The translations under genes were made by a program, and so were the position numbers. The notes under the pieces are model-generated. The model made no database searches, was not told where the DNA came from, and saw only the letters and a program-made list of their open reading frames with translations. Shown piece by piece: positions 21,349 through 32,770 of a stretch of 64,000 bases of DNA. Source of the DNA: Undaria pinnatifida. Lineage: Eukaryota > Sar > Phaeophyceae > Laminariales > Alariaceae. The number at the start of each line of letters is the position of its first letter. Position 1 is the first letter of the stretch. The stretch is from positions 9,181,779 through 9,245,778 of the forward strand of contig JABAKD010000025.1 of the NCBI GenBank assembly GCA_012845835.1, in the 5' to 3' direction.

Positions 21349-22119
21349 TTTTTTGCCTCAAAGACCTTATTTTGCCCACCTTGCAACCACCTTCTATCTA
21401 TCATAGGACACGCCCCGCACCCACCTATCGCCGACTGGACCTCATCGCGTGCGAGGACACGCGAGGGTCTCAGCTTCTTCTGCCCCGCCCTAGCTTACGA
21501 ACGAACGCCAACAATGAACTACACGCCGCGCCCAGGGGACCACCTACCTGCCTTCTTCACCAAGAAAACACTCCAGGTACCAACCAGGTCCAACGTTCTC
21601 CATACAGCAGAAGAAGTAGTAGAATACGTACGTACCCATTCATTCATAATTAGAGCCAACGACATGAAAAAGAAAAAAAAAAAAACAAACAAACAAAACA
21701 AAACAAAACGGTTTCGTTTGTTTGGCATTTTAGATCACAACTGGCCCAAAAGATCCAAAACGATACCAAAGGGTACATACATGTCATACGGTAGTCTTCT
21801 CCTCTCGAGTGCCCTTGCATGCGTGTGCGTGTGCGGGTGTGCGAGCTGCCCCCCCCACTTCATAAGAGATCGTTGCCACTTCGCGGGATACACAGGCTAT
21901 ATATAGGCTCTCTCTCTCTCTCTCTCTCGCTCTCTCTCTCTCTGTGGGAACCCCGCTTACCCCCGCCTCCTTGCCTAGACTACAGCAGTAGACCATTAAT
22001 AGTAGTCTAGTCTATGGCAGTATCATAGTATTAATAGTACATGCCTTGTTGGGCCGCTTTTGGTTGCCCCTGGCAGGATAGGCTAGACTATAGATGGACG
22101 CCAACTTGCGCAGACACCA

Positions 22120-22235
22120 GGAACGGCCATACCACGTCGATCGCACCACATCCCGTCCGCTCTGTGAAGTTAAGCGGCGTCGGGCCAGGCTAGTACTACG
22201 GTGGGGGACCACGTGGGAAGCCCTGGTGCTGTTCC
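22120..22235 (+). rRNA. 5S ribosomal RNA, copy 15 (last)
   Basis: Standard 116-nt gene with T6. Its unit is cut off in the spacer at about 22552, where the array ends just before the A-run. Confidence 0.95.
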
Positions 22236-22552
22236 TTTTTTGCCTCAAAGACCTTATTTTGCCCACCTTGCAACCACCTTCTATCTATCATAGGACACGC
22301 CCCGCACCCACCTATCGCCGACTGGACCTCATCGCGTGCGAGGACACGCGAGGGTCTCAGCTTCTTCTGCCCCGCCCTAGCTTACGAACGAACGCCAACA
22401 ATGAACTACACGCCGCGCCCAGGGGACCACCTACCTGCCTTCTTCACCAAGAAAACACTCCAGGTACCAACCAGGTCCAACGTTCTCCATACAGCAGAAG
22501 AAGTAGTAGAATACGTACGTACCCATTCATTCATAATTAGAGCCAACGACAT

Positions 22553-25090
22553 ATACGGTTATAACCGTTTATTGGTTGTAGGATACTGTCGGAAGTTCGT
22601 TCATTGCGGCAATTTCTCATTCGTTTTTTTCCTTTTTGATCACAATTAGGAGCAGTAATATTCTCATGGCGGTCCTGCGGACGGACCGGAGTTTAAGTTA
22701 TTGTTGTGAATGGCTTGTTCGGCGTGAAACCGTTTGCACGTACATGTGGTGGTGTCCGATCTTGTCTCATATTCCACAGGTTATACCCGATGCTGCATTA
22801 GTTGCTTGTACGCCAACTGGTCGTGTCTTATAATTTTCTTTTGAAAGGTTGGAAATATCAGACGTGTAGGCGAGGGGTGACCCGTGTTGAAGCTCACGGT
22901 CGACGTGCATGCTCGGATGGCATGTACATATCCACACCTACGCGGCACGTACATACCTGACGATCTTGTAGCGCAAACGACCTTCGTCAAAATTGTGAAA
23001 CCGTGTATTACTTCTTTTTTTTATTCTCCGGCGGATGGGAAAAAATAAAGCTTTAGCTCGCCACACTTCCACGTATTTTCATACGCGTCGTGTGTCAATT
23101 TAATTCAGTTGCTTTCGCAGCCCAACGCTAGCTGGCGCACCTCTACCGTGTATTACCATATCGTAGGTTCAATCCACAAACACCTTGTTATATCACAACA
23201 CAAGGAAGTATTGATGTACCACGCAGGTTGCACAATTGAGATTCAACACCGTTCATACCTGTCGTAATCACAGCTGAATGAATGAAGTTCTTCTGTTTTT
23301 AATCAAATCAAAATATAAAAGTGGCGCAGCCACGTTTTTTGCCCGTTTGTGGCCCGTGTTGGGTTCAGGTTGGTGCCAGGATTGGGGTTAATGTAATGGA
23401 GTGCCCTCCGTAGAAGGATAGTTTATAGATTCGACGTGAAACCATGTCATGGTTGAGGTGAAACCACGTGACATTAGATGTCACATTCACGTCAACAACC
23501 CAAGGCCATCATAGATGGGCGATAATGTAGGTGACGATGATGGGACAAGCAGGACGCCCCACATCTCACTACCTGCTCTACCTGCTCTACCTGCTCTACC
23601 CAGCCCTATCGTGCCTAGGCCTGTTTTGTCTGTCTTTTAGAGTTTAATGTAGAGGAAATAATGTATAAGCTTTTGAGTCTATCCAGCGAGCCATGAGGAG
23701 AGACCAAACAAGGGCACCGGAACCCATGAGGAGCACGCTTCCCAACACCGACCAACCACGCATCCCCCACTCGGAGTACCACCACATTAAGCGATTAGGT
23801 CGGGTCTACACCCGTATCTACCTTGATCGTATCATTAAGTGTTTCCTAGCTCGCAAACGCGAACTGCCTACCGCCCCAAATGTCCGCGCGACTAGATCGT
23901 TGGGCGAGATCATTCCTAGACACTTGTCACGTACGTGGCAAAGGGACAGCCACGGAGATATCTGTTACGTAGATTTTCGGTTAGCGAACTCCATAAAACA
24001 TGTATTCCATTGGTGATATAGCACTACCCATCAGGCTACTGAGACACGTGACTAGGTAGCTCAGTGAGTATAGTTAGTGCTATATGACCAACATACACTA
24101 CAATCAGGTGCATGCTTGATTAGCGGGGGGAGGGGGGAGGGCGTACTCATTCGTTGCTTGCCTTAGTCATTTGACCATTGATCACGCATCCCTTTCGAGA
24201 CGGAGCACCGTTCCTACTCTTAATAGAAACACCTCCAACATTTGGGCGCTCATTACGCTTCTTCCATATATTTCATAGAGACTGTTTTCTTGTCCTATCC
24301 CCGTCCTGTTTCGCCGTCTGACCCCACCATCTATCTCCTAGGATAGCGATCGATTTCTCGCTACCCCCTAGTCTACCAATCTCTTTGATGTCACATTCGT
24401 CTAATTTCCTCATCTTCTCCTCTAACGCATCCCGTTCCTCCTCGTATATATTTCGCGTTTGATTAGGGGGGGGAGTGGTATGCTTGTGGGGGTGTCTAAT
24501 ACTGCCTCAAACGCACGGAGTCGTATTGTTGTGAGACATTTTGTTCCCGATAGAAGCTATCCCTGATTGAGGAGCTCTGCGGTGTATCTCACCTTACCCT
24601 GTGTGTCGCACCTCAACAAACGGGTTTTCGATAATAGAATTGGTTATACGCGATGAACAATCAATCTGTTAAAGAGTAGGATCCACAAGGAATCCATCGG
24701 TTAAAGGTAGATGTTCATTACATTGTAAAATGAGTGCATGTAGAGTACTGGGTAAGCTGTCGAACCATGTGTTAGAAGTTGTTTACTTTGAGTATGGAAG
24801 AGGACACATACATGGTACTGCGTTCCATCAAGTAATAACATGTTGGCGGGTAACGTGCGTAAGATCGACGTGTTGACTAGGTCACGTGCGTAAGATCGAA
24901 GTCGCGTGCATAAGATTGACCTGGGCATCGTATGAAGTGGATGCTACCATACAAGATCATTTGTTACCGCAACAAGGAAGAGACGCAAATGCTTGCACAT
25001 CGAGGTCACTCTTCACATCTGCATCTGAACTTGGACAGTTCATAGTGACAAAAGTTTTTATTGGCCCAACGAGAGCCCATTTAAAGTGAT
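22553..25090. other. Array flank, no gene recognised
   Basis: The flank opens with a perfect 14-bp palindrome, ACGGTTATAACCGT (22555-22568). The rest holds a dispersed repeat at about 23025-23140, a (CTACCTGCT)n patch near 23572-23605, an orphan 107-residue + frame at 23693-24016 with no recognisable motif, and three imperfect copies of a CGTGCGTAAGATCGA unit near 24854-24920. None of this supports a gene. Confidence 0.5.
23025..23140. repeat. Dispersed repeat family F (first of three copies)
   Basis: CTCCGGCGGATGGG, then CTCGCCACACTTCCACGTATT, TTTCATAC.CGTCGTGTGTCAA, TTTAA.TCAGTTG. Same orientation at about 49570-49690 and 59380-59545. The core spans about 115 bp; no coding sense. Confidence 0.7.
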
Positions 25091-26339
25091 CTACCATCGC
25101 CTATACCATCACCAATCAGGCTCGAGCTCGTCTCGCTACGACCCCGTGTTAGCCTCTGAAGACCGTCATCGGTCAGGCACAACCACATTCAAAACACAAT
25201 CCCCCCATGGATGGCCTAATAGGGATAATAGGGATACAAGACACATGCTACGACAGTGGTGCGTTATACGATGGAGGTATACCTTTTTTTTGGCTGAAAT
25301 GGTTTCTGAACGACGGGGCTCCTTAACCCAAAATCGTCGAAATCTGGGTCATTTTTTTGTTTTGCGTGATTCTCGTCGTGTTCCCAGGCCATGGGATTTT
25401 TCATCCGGTGGTACTCGTACGATCCTTCAGTGCTATTTTTTCCCCCCACCAAAATCGGTTTTTGGGAGAGGTCTTAAGCTCCCCAATTGAGGGGTAGTGT
25501 TAGAAAAATGTGGTCTGCCTACCGTTGTCGTAGGAAGCGTGTGGAGGTGCACCATTTATTTGCCATCCGACGAGGGCTACGATAGCAGGACCACCACGTT
25601 TTAGCAAAAATAGAATACAAAAAAAATGACGTTGCTCGTTTAACCCAAAATTGGTTGTCGAAATTTCGTTCCTTTTTTTTTGCATTTTCTTTTTGAAGCC
25701 CCAGACATCATAGACCTTGGCATTGTGCGGGGCGGGTTTCTGCACGTTTCATTTTTCTCCAACTCAGTTTTTGGTGGGGAACATACAACAATAGCTCTCA
25801 CTGAAATTAGGAAGCCCCAGAAAATAATGGATGCACCTCTGGCCTACCGTTACGTAGCATTTATTTGCCTTCTGAAGCTAGTGTGGCTTGATATCTGTAT
25901 ACTTCATCCGAAAAACGATTCTGAGCAAACACTTGAAAGTGTGGTGCCACTCGGCAAAAAAAACTGGCCCCTGTTCTTCACAAGCATTCCTCATTGCAAG
26001 AAACAGTTCAATTTCGACCATTTTGGGGTTTATAACGCCTATTTACAACCGCAAACCCTTTTGGGGGACAAATGTACTTGAAGTTAGTATAGGGAGGGAT
26101 TTGGGGGGCTCCACTACAAAAAGGGGTTAAGAAGGGCCCCTGTCGTCAACAGATCCAGAAAATGTGTTCGCCATAAAATGGTATACCTTAATTACCTTAA
26201 TACTTATATCGTAGCACCCGTCACAACGAAACATTTCCGACGATTTTTGGGTAACCCCTTTAGTGCGGCAGTGTACAGAAACCTATATCTGACTCTATTT
26301 CCAAGTGATAAGTCCCCAAATTGGGATTGTACTCGTATA

Positions 26340-26450
26340 AAGGGGTCAATGCCTTCACTACAACTACAACTGGAAACCCTCTTTGGCGAAAAAATTACTT
26401 CGTTGAAGTTAGTATAGGGAGGGATTTTGGGGCTCTAAAGGGGTTAAGGA
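26340..26450 (+). repeat. Short dispersed module B
   Basis: Core ACTTGAAGTTAGTATAGGGA, then GGGATTTTGGGGCTCTA and GGGGTTAAG, preceded by GGAAACCC. Further copies in either orientation lie at about 26037-26120, 32535-32620, 35925-35955, 54139-54240, 54250-54350, 59100-59190 and 62320-62430. Confidence 0.6.
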
Positions 26451-28659
26451 AACACGTGCTACACGACCATTTTTTTTTGTTAGGCTCCTCGCGTAGGAGC
26501 TCTACGATACTCCCCCACCCCCCACCCAAGAAACTGCCTTCGAGGGAAAATGAAACAGTGATATGCCTGATGAACAATACCATGGCCTAGCTACAGTAGG
26601 TACACTACGAAAAGTTATTTTTTGTTTTAATGGACGAATTTTCCGACGACGATTTGGGGCTAAGGAGACCGCCATTTTTTTACAGAAAAAAATGATTCCG
26701 CCAGAAAGTGCCACCTGTACGAGCGTAGCCCTCGTGAAGAGCGAGGAGCGTAATCCCTTTAGAGCTCCGAAACTCTTCTCTTGAACTAATTTCAAGTAAT
26801 TTGAAAAAAAAAAGTTTCCAGATGTAAAGGCGTTAAGAAACGAAACGGTTCGCCACCTCTATTGTACGTAGCATTTTTGTCCTAGGAACACGGTAGGCCA
26901 CTTGTAGGACGTTTGTTTTCCGTATTCCTAGGGCCACTCCCACGAATGGCTGCCCCTATCCTCCCAAGGCATTTCACGGTGAGGGGGAGAGTGTACTCAG
27001 TTTGTGCATGGCCGTGGTCGTATTACCATAGACCCTCGCGTCCCTACTATGCCGGGACGGAGCACGTCGGGTTTTCACCAACCAGACAGAGATTGCTCTA
27101 GCACCAAGCGCGAAGCGCCGTGAGGTGTTGGGCAAGTCGCTTGAAGGGCCAACTGCATCCTTTCAAGAACCGCTCGTAAGACGGACTTGGGCACCTTGTG
27201 CCTACTTTCTTGCTTATAAATGGATGGCAGCGCCAGTGAGTTATACTTTGTTTTCTAGTGTGGCTACTTAAGAGACAGCAATGGACATTACCATGCAACT
27301 GCCTCCTGGGTGCCTTACCATTTTGAAACTACGTGATGCGACCATTCCCCTTGTGCGGAGTTAGGGTTCTTCGCCCCGCACAATATGATTTAACTCGATA
27401 ACCATCACGGTAACTGCCAAAAAACAAAAACGATACCCTGGTTGTCTAGCTCACGTAGTAACTGGCATGTTTTCCAGCGTCGTTGCCAACCAACGCCAAC
27501 CCCATTAGACTATACATATAATGTTGTACAGCGTCGGTGCCACTACTAGAGGCTAACTATAACATATACCTGGTATGTAAATTAGGAGGGGGAGGGAGGG
27601 GGGGGGAATTTCGCACACCGTGGGAGGGAAAAAGTAGCGGGAGTGAGAGGGGAGAGGGGACGTACATGCTTGGAGGGGTTTCCAGAGGAAGGGGGTGATA
27701 CGCGTGCTTGGAAGGGGGTGGTTGCATGATTTGGGCCAACCGTTTCTGAACGGTTTGAGCGCTCCTCGCAAGTGTGGAACTACCGGCTAGTACACGATAA
27801 TAGCGTTACTCGACTATATTTTTTTTAGTACCCTCATTGATCATAGCGCATAGTCAGGAGGTTGGTCGGGCTGCGCGAACGAACGCCTTCTAAGCCGTCG
27901 ATGCTTATAATTCGGGTGAAAAAGCTGAGCTACTTCCTAATGCTAGAAGCTTAGAAACTTCTTAGAACCTTCCGCTGTGCACCCTTACCGTAGCCGGCGG
28001 TTTGACTGCAGGAATGCCTTCCAAGTCATGGTTGGCAGCCAGGTGAGACGTTGAGCTCCTCCTGCATGCTTGGAGCTCAGAATATTATGCTGCACCCCGA
28101 GCGCGATATTGACTCTTGTCAGCCGGGGAGACTCTCTCTCCTCCGATACAGAAATTTCGGTGTACCCATGATGCAAGCGCGCAGCGCGTGCGGAAGCATC
28201 TGGTCGACATAAAGTCCCTCCTTCTCCACCTTTGTATGTGCGTATAGAAAAACGAAAGCCACCGGCGAGTGGACATCATCCTAGGCACTGAATCAGCAAG
28301 CGCGTCACAAAAAAATCCTGCTAAAATACATGGCTGGTGTGTGCTTTCGCCTCCTCCCCCGCCTACTACGCGAAATAAAGGACGAAACACGCAAGCAAGA
28401 ACTAAACGGCGCGGTGCTATTTATCCCCCCCCCCGCGCGATCGCTGCAAAAAAGTGCCGCCGCGTGAATCAGGGCTTGGTATCGCGGGCGGGGGAACCAT
28501 ACATCCGGGTTTTTTTATGGGCCAGCCCCGTGTGCAGCAGCAGGTGACGCTATGTACGTGGACTACACACTTAAGTGCCACTCCACGTAGGACCAACGCT
28601 ACCGAATGGGAGTCCTGAGCTTTGGCGTCGTCGTTGGTGGTGTTTTTTTGTGTATGATG

Positions 28660-28880
28660 ACTGATTCTACGATAGCCCCCCAAAAAGACAGCGATTTTCT
28701 TTGAAGAACGTTTCATGGCTGCTCGACACGAGGAAGGATGCTACTTGAAATAAGCCTCCATATATTTTCTTGCTTGCAAAGGACTGTCAAACGATGACGT
28801 CGGGGTGGCAAGGGGCACCGTATATCGGGAGGTATGGCCGGGAGCTGGTTTCAAAACCGGCGATTTCGTTAACGACTCTG
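28660..28880. repeat. Dispersed repeat family D (two copies)
   Basis: Matches 38983-39215 over about 220 bp: GATTCTACGATAGC, CTCGACACGAGGAAGG, GCAAAGGACT, GACG.CGGGGTGGC, TGGTTTCAAAACCGGCGA. The last block has a weak tRNA B-box look. Its start, GATTCTACGATAGC, resembles the MITE-like terminus. Confidence 0.65.
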
Positions 28881-29699
28881 ATGATGTGACACCGTCCCGG
28901 AATGGTTAGCTGCGCTCTGCAACCAAAACAAAAAGGGCGCCTGAAGACGTTGTGACTTCTACCGACTGAGTGGTCAACACCAACTCCGGTATAGAACACG
29001 GGCGACGGTAGACGTGCCCCATTTTGTTTCTGAGGCTCCTAACCTATTGTTATTATTAGCATTGTTATTTTTGCCCTCCGGCAATACAGCGTAGATGATG
29101 CCGTTCCGATGTGAATCGAATATCCTTCCATAAAGCAGCAGTAGAGTACCTAATATGAAAGTTGAATGATCGGACCATAATGCAGTGGTATCTTCCGCCA
29201 ACCATTTGCCCAGTTCCTTTCCCCACATCTTCTCCTTTTATCTACTGTTTCCTTTCCCTCGAATATATGTTATAGCTGAAAGTCTACCTTAATCCTCATC
29301 AACATTGCCACCCCAGGCCAGTGGCCGTAGTCCTCCCGATTCTTCCTCCCTATCGAAGAGCCCTACGATACCCCCCCCCTCCCCCCCCAAGAAACTACCT
29401 TCGAGGGAAAATATTAAATGTGCCACACCTAGTGGACAATCCCATGCATGGTCTAGCTAGGTACACTACGAAAAGTTATTTTTTTAAATGAACAAACTTC
29501 CTTCGACGATTTTGGGCTAAGGAGCCCCGTGATTTTGCAGAATTATTTCAGCCAAAAAACTGCCTCCTCTACGTAGCGTAGCACTCGTTTCTACAGAGCC
29601 GTTCGGGAAAGTGGCTCAAAGCCCAGCGGCAGTGACAAACGAGGGTACCCCGTCCCTACCGCAGCCTCGTTCGTCGAAGCGACCTCGCTGATTGAAGAA

Positions 29700-29826
29700 T
29701 CAGAGCTTGAGGTTACCCGCGGGGAACATGTCTGGGTTCTTGTGGTTGAGGGTTCTGTGCAGCAAGTAGGTGGATTGCCCCCTCGACTCGAATTCGTCGA
29801 TGTATCCGTGTACTATCTTCTTGAAC
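29700..29826 (-). CDS. CFAP210: CFAP210-like exon 13 (stop)
   Basis: Its first base completes the split Arg codon; then FKKIVHGYIDEFESRGQSTY, ending PAGNLKL and TGA (29700-29702). Acceptor GACGACAG|GTTCAAG follows a pyrimidine-rich tract. The EEDSRFKKIVHGYIDE join resembles the conserved C-terminal part of CFAP210. Confidence 0.8.
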
Positions 29827-32730
29827 CTGTCGTCGGCCATAACCGTGCACGCCGCGGGAAGCAGATAACGGGAAGGCGGAGGGGAGCGGAGGTGTGTACT
29901 CATTTCGTGCATAGCCGTAGGGCCCATACCTCACTACTGATCCTCGCATCCCTAATATTCTGGGACGGAGGAAGTCGGGTTTTCACCGACCAGGCAGGCA
30001 TTGCTTACACCAAGCGCGGGAAGGGGGGGGGGGGGGGGGGGGTGATGAATGAGAAGCCATGCTACAATAGGGGTCGACACAAAAAAAAACGATTTATGTG
30101 TGCTACGTATTCTTGAACCTGCCCCCCCTCGGGGAGTCTTGTACCGCCCGGGAAGCAGATAAGGAGGGGAGAGGGGGGGGGGGGGGGGGGGGGGGTGATG
30201 AATTGCGCAGGCGTGCCGTGATATGGATGACGCATGCGTTTTCTAACACTATTTTAAACACTACGTCAGCTGTGAGTTCGATACATTTAAAGGACGATTC
30301 TCATTCGTCTTTTGCTAGCTGCGTGCTGTAAAATGGCCGCTCGTTTTTACAGGTGTAGTCTATTACTACTTTGAAGATGTATGACTCCCATGGATGCTGC
30401 CACAACAACAACAACAACAACAACAACGACGACGACAACAACAACAACAACAAATCATGGTCATTAATAATATTGGTGTAGCACTTGAGTATAATGTACG
30501 TTGATCGCAAGGTAGTAACTTGTTATGACTAATAATATTTCAGTGTTCAGTCAGACTCATTTTCGTGGCATCTGTGGGCCTGATACAGACACAGGCCACT
30601 TCACTCCACAGAGGCCTCTCCACTAGGCAGGTAGGCTGCACGATTTTCACTCTCTTGCGTGTGTATCCTCAGAGAAGCTCCTCAAATTGTTCCCAACGGT
30701 CACGGAAAGAACTCATGAGGTACGCGTGGGCGGGGCCAGCTCAACCTCCCCTTTTTTCCTGAACGCGCCCGCCTTTAAAGACATGTGAAACCCTTATATA
30801 TCCTATATTATAAAAATTGAAAATACACTCCAGCTGTGAGATCGAAGATTTCGTCGAAACTCATCTATCTTTGCAAGCTGTGTGTGATACTCCGATCGCG
30901 CGCATTACAAGTTGTGTGTCCTCATTAAGGATATATCATATATCCACACCCAAGATCCTGGATCCTACAAAGCCTTTTGCTAGGGTCCCAGGGCAGCAAA
31001 GCACCACACCGCTCTTCCCCTTGAGAACATTTTTTTATTTCATACCTGGTATCTCTGATACCTGACCCAACGACCAACTTTTGATTAAAAGAATTGCCCG
31101 CCGTATGGCCTGCACGTTTTTTCGGACCAAACGTTTGAGCTCCTCCTCAAGCATGCAAGCTATCGTCGGAACTATCATCGGTTAGTGCAATGATGATGAC
31201 CTTTCGAGCGCATTTGTGCAATGTTAGGACTATTAATACCAATAGCGCATGCCAATGTCGGCCGGGCTGCTGCGCGAACGAACACTCCACGAACGAATAT
31301 TTCACAAACGAATATTCCACGAACGAATATTCCACGGACGAATATTCCACGAACGAATATTTCACTTCTTGGAATATGCTCTCTCTATATATACACATGT
31401 ATATATATATGTGTCTTCAAAGTGGGCTCCTCCTCACGGTAGGGGGAACCCAGAAAATTCTTGAAATATTCTGCACCCCGCCTGGGTGCAGCAGTATTGC
31501 CACATCCTACGTGGGGTAGCAAATGATGCTGGTGGGTCATTTTGAGTTGCCTGGGAGTAACGTTTGGACCTGACTTTAGAAGCTTTACACCTATTAATAC
31601 CAGCATAGCCTAGGAAATGTACCACAAAAAATGTTTTTTTCGAAAACAAAACCAATCATGATTTATTTTTTGCGAAGAATTGGGGGGGTTAAGGAGCAGC
31701 TATTCCTTCATGCCGTCCTGCCGTCGACGCCATGTAACAAAAGAATAACCCTCCCATCAAGAAAAAAAGTTCACCCGCATAGTACATTACGAGTACCAAC
31801 AACGCAGCTTGTAAACATACATGAGTATTGACCCGAAATTCGTCGAACTCACGGCTCACGTCCTTGAATTTTTCTTATCAAAAAAATATTAAAGGGCTGT
31901 TACAGACACAGGCCACCCTTTGCAGGTTTCTCTACTAGGCAGGTTCCACGTTGGCCACTCAATTGTACTAGATAGGCTCTTGTACTAGTTCCACACACGC
32001 CACGGACGAACTGAACAACGTTCAATTCCGCGAGGCAAAAGCATCATCCCCTTTTTCCTATACACGCATGCCTCCAAAGGCATGTGAAACCCTTTTGTAT
32101 CCAGTCGTGTCCCATATCTTACGCATTGTTGGGCTCCCAGGGGAATACCATAACACAGCACCGTCATTCAGAAGGAAGAAGAAGAAAAAAAAAACGTTTC
32201 CGCCAAAAAATGGTATACCTGGTCCGGCACACGCTACGGTAGAGGGTGCACACCGTTTTTTCGTCCGCAGGAATCTTCGCTTGAATGGGCTATGTACCTC
32301 TCCCCCAACAGAAAAAAACAGAAACAAACAAACAACGTTTTCCATTTTTTCGTTTTTTCTTATTTTTCTCCAAAAAAAAATGAATAATAATAAAAAATAC
32401 TATAATACATACTACTCCCACCGCCGAGGAAAAATACAACGAAAATTATTTTTTTTCTTCATTTATTTTTGTTTTTAAAACAATCGTTAAATTCATCGGA
32501 CGAATTTTGGGGGTTAACCTCCTTTCTTTAGAGCCGCCAAAACCCCTTCCTGTACTAATTCCAAGCAAATGCGTCCCCAAAAAAACGGGTTTCCAGTTCT
32601 AATCAAGGCGTTATTTAAGCCACCACCCCCTGAAGGTATCTTTTTTCTCGCCAAAAAATGGTGTATACGACGCACCTCTGTCGCACCATGCGCCCGCGAC
32701 CAACCTAGGCATCTATTGGTAGATGGCCGT

Positions 32731-32770
<40 letters not shown>

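Larger units (their letters stand above)
14975..22552 (+). repeat. 5S rDNA tandem array, right block
   Basis: Nine further 5S genes in the same orientation; starts are spaced 888, 889, 889, 890, 889, 889, 890 and 887 bp. It resumes exactly where the YR element ends and stops in the spacer at AGCCAACGACAT, where the other units continue into the A-run. The units here are more alike than in the left block. Confidence 0.93.
25091..29699. other. Repeat-rich intergenic stretch downstream of the CFAP210-like gene
   Basis: I find no exon with both splice sites and coding sense. The stretch contains reverse copies of the MITE-like family (25259-25515), short module B repeats (26037-26120 and 26340-26450), part of a GACGGAG-containing family (26985-27115, related to 29876-30020), and one copy of a family shared with 38983-39215 (28660-28880). 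Confidence 0.45.

Noticed and set aside
2920-22235. Regular repeats considered as a CRISPR array
   Set aside because: Units are about 889 bp, contain 5S rRNA genes, and the DNA is eukaryotic.
23693-24016. 107-codon + frame in the array flank
   Set aside because: No motif, no splice context and composition like its surroundings; kept only as a note in the regional entry.
25228-25247. TAATAGGGATAATAGGGATA, similar to the I-SceI homing site
   Set aside because: Two bases or more off, no endonuclease or intron nearby; a simple direct repeat.
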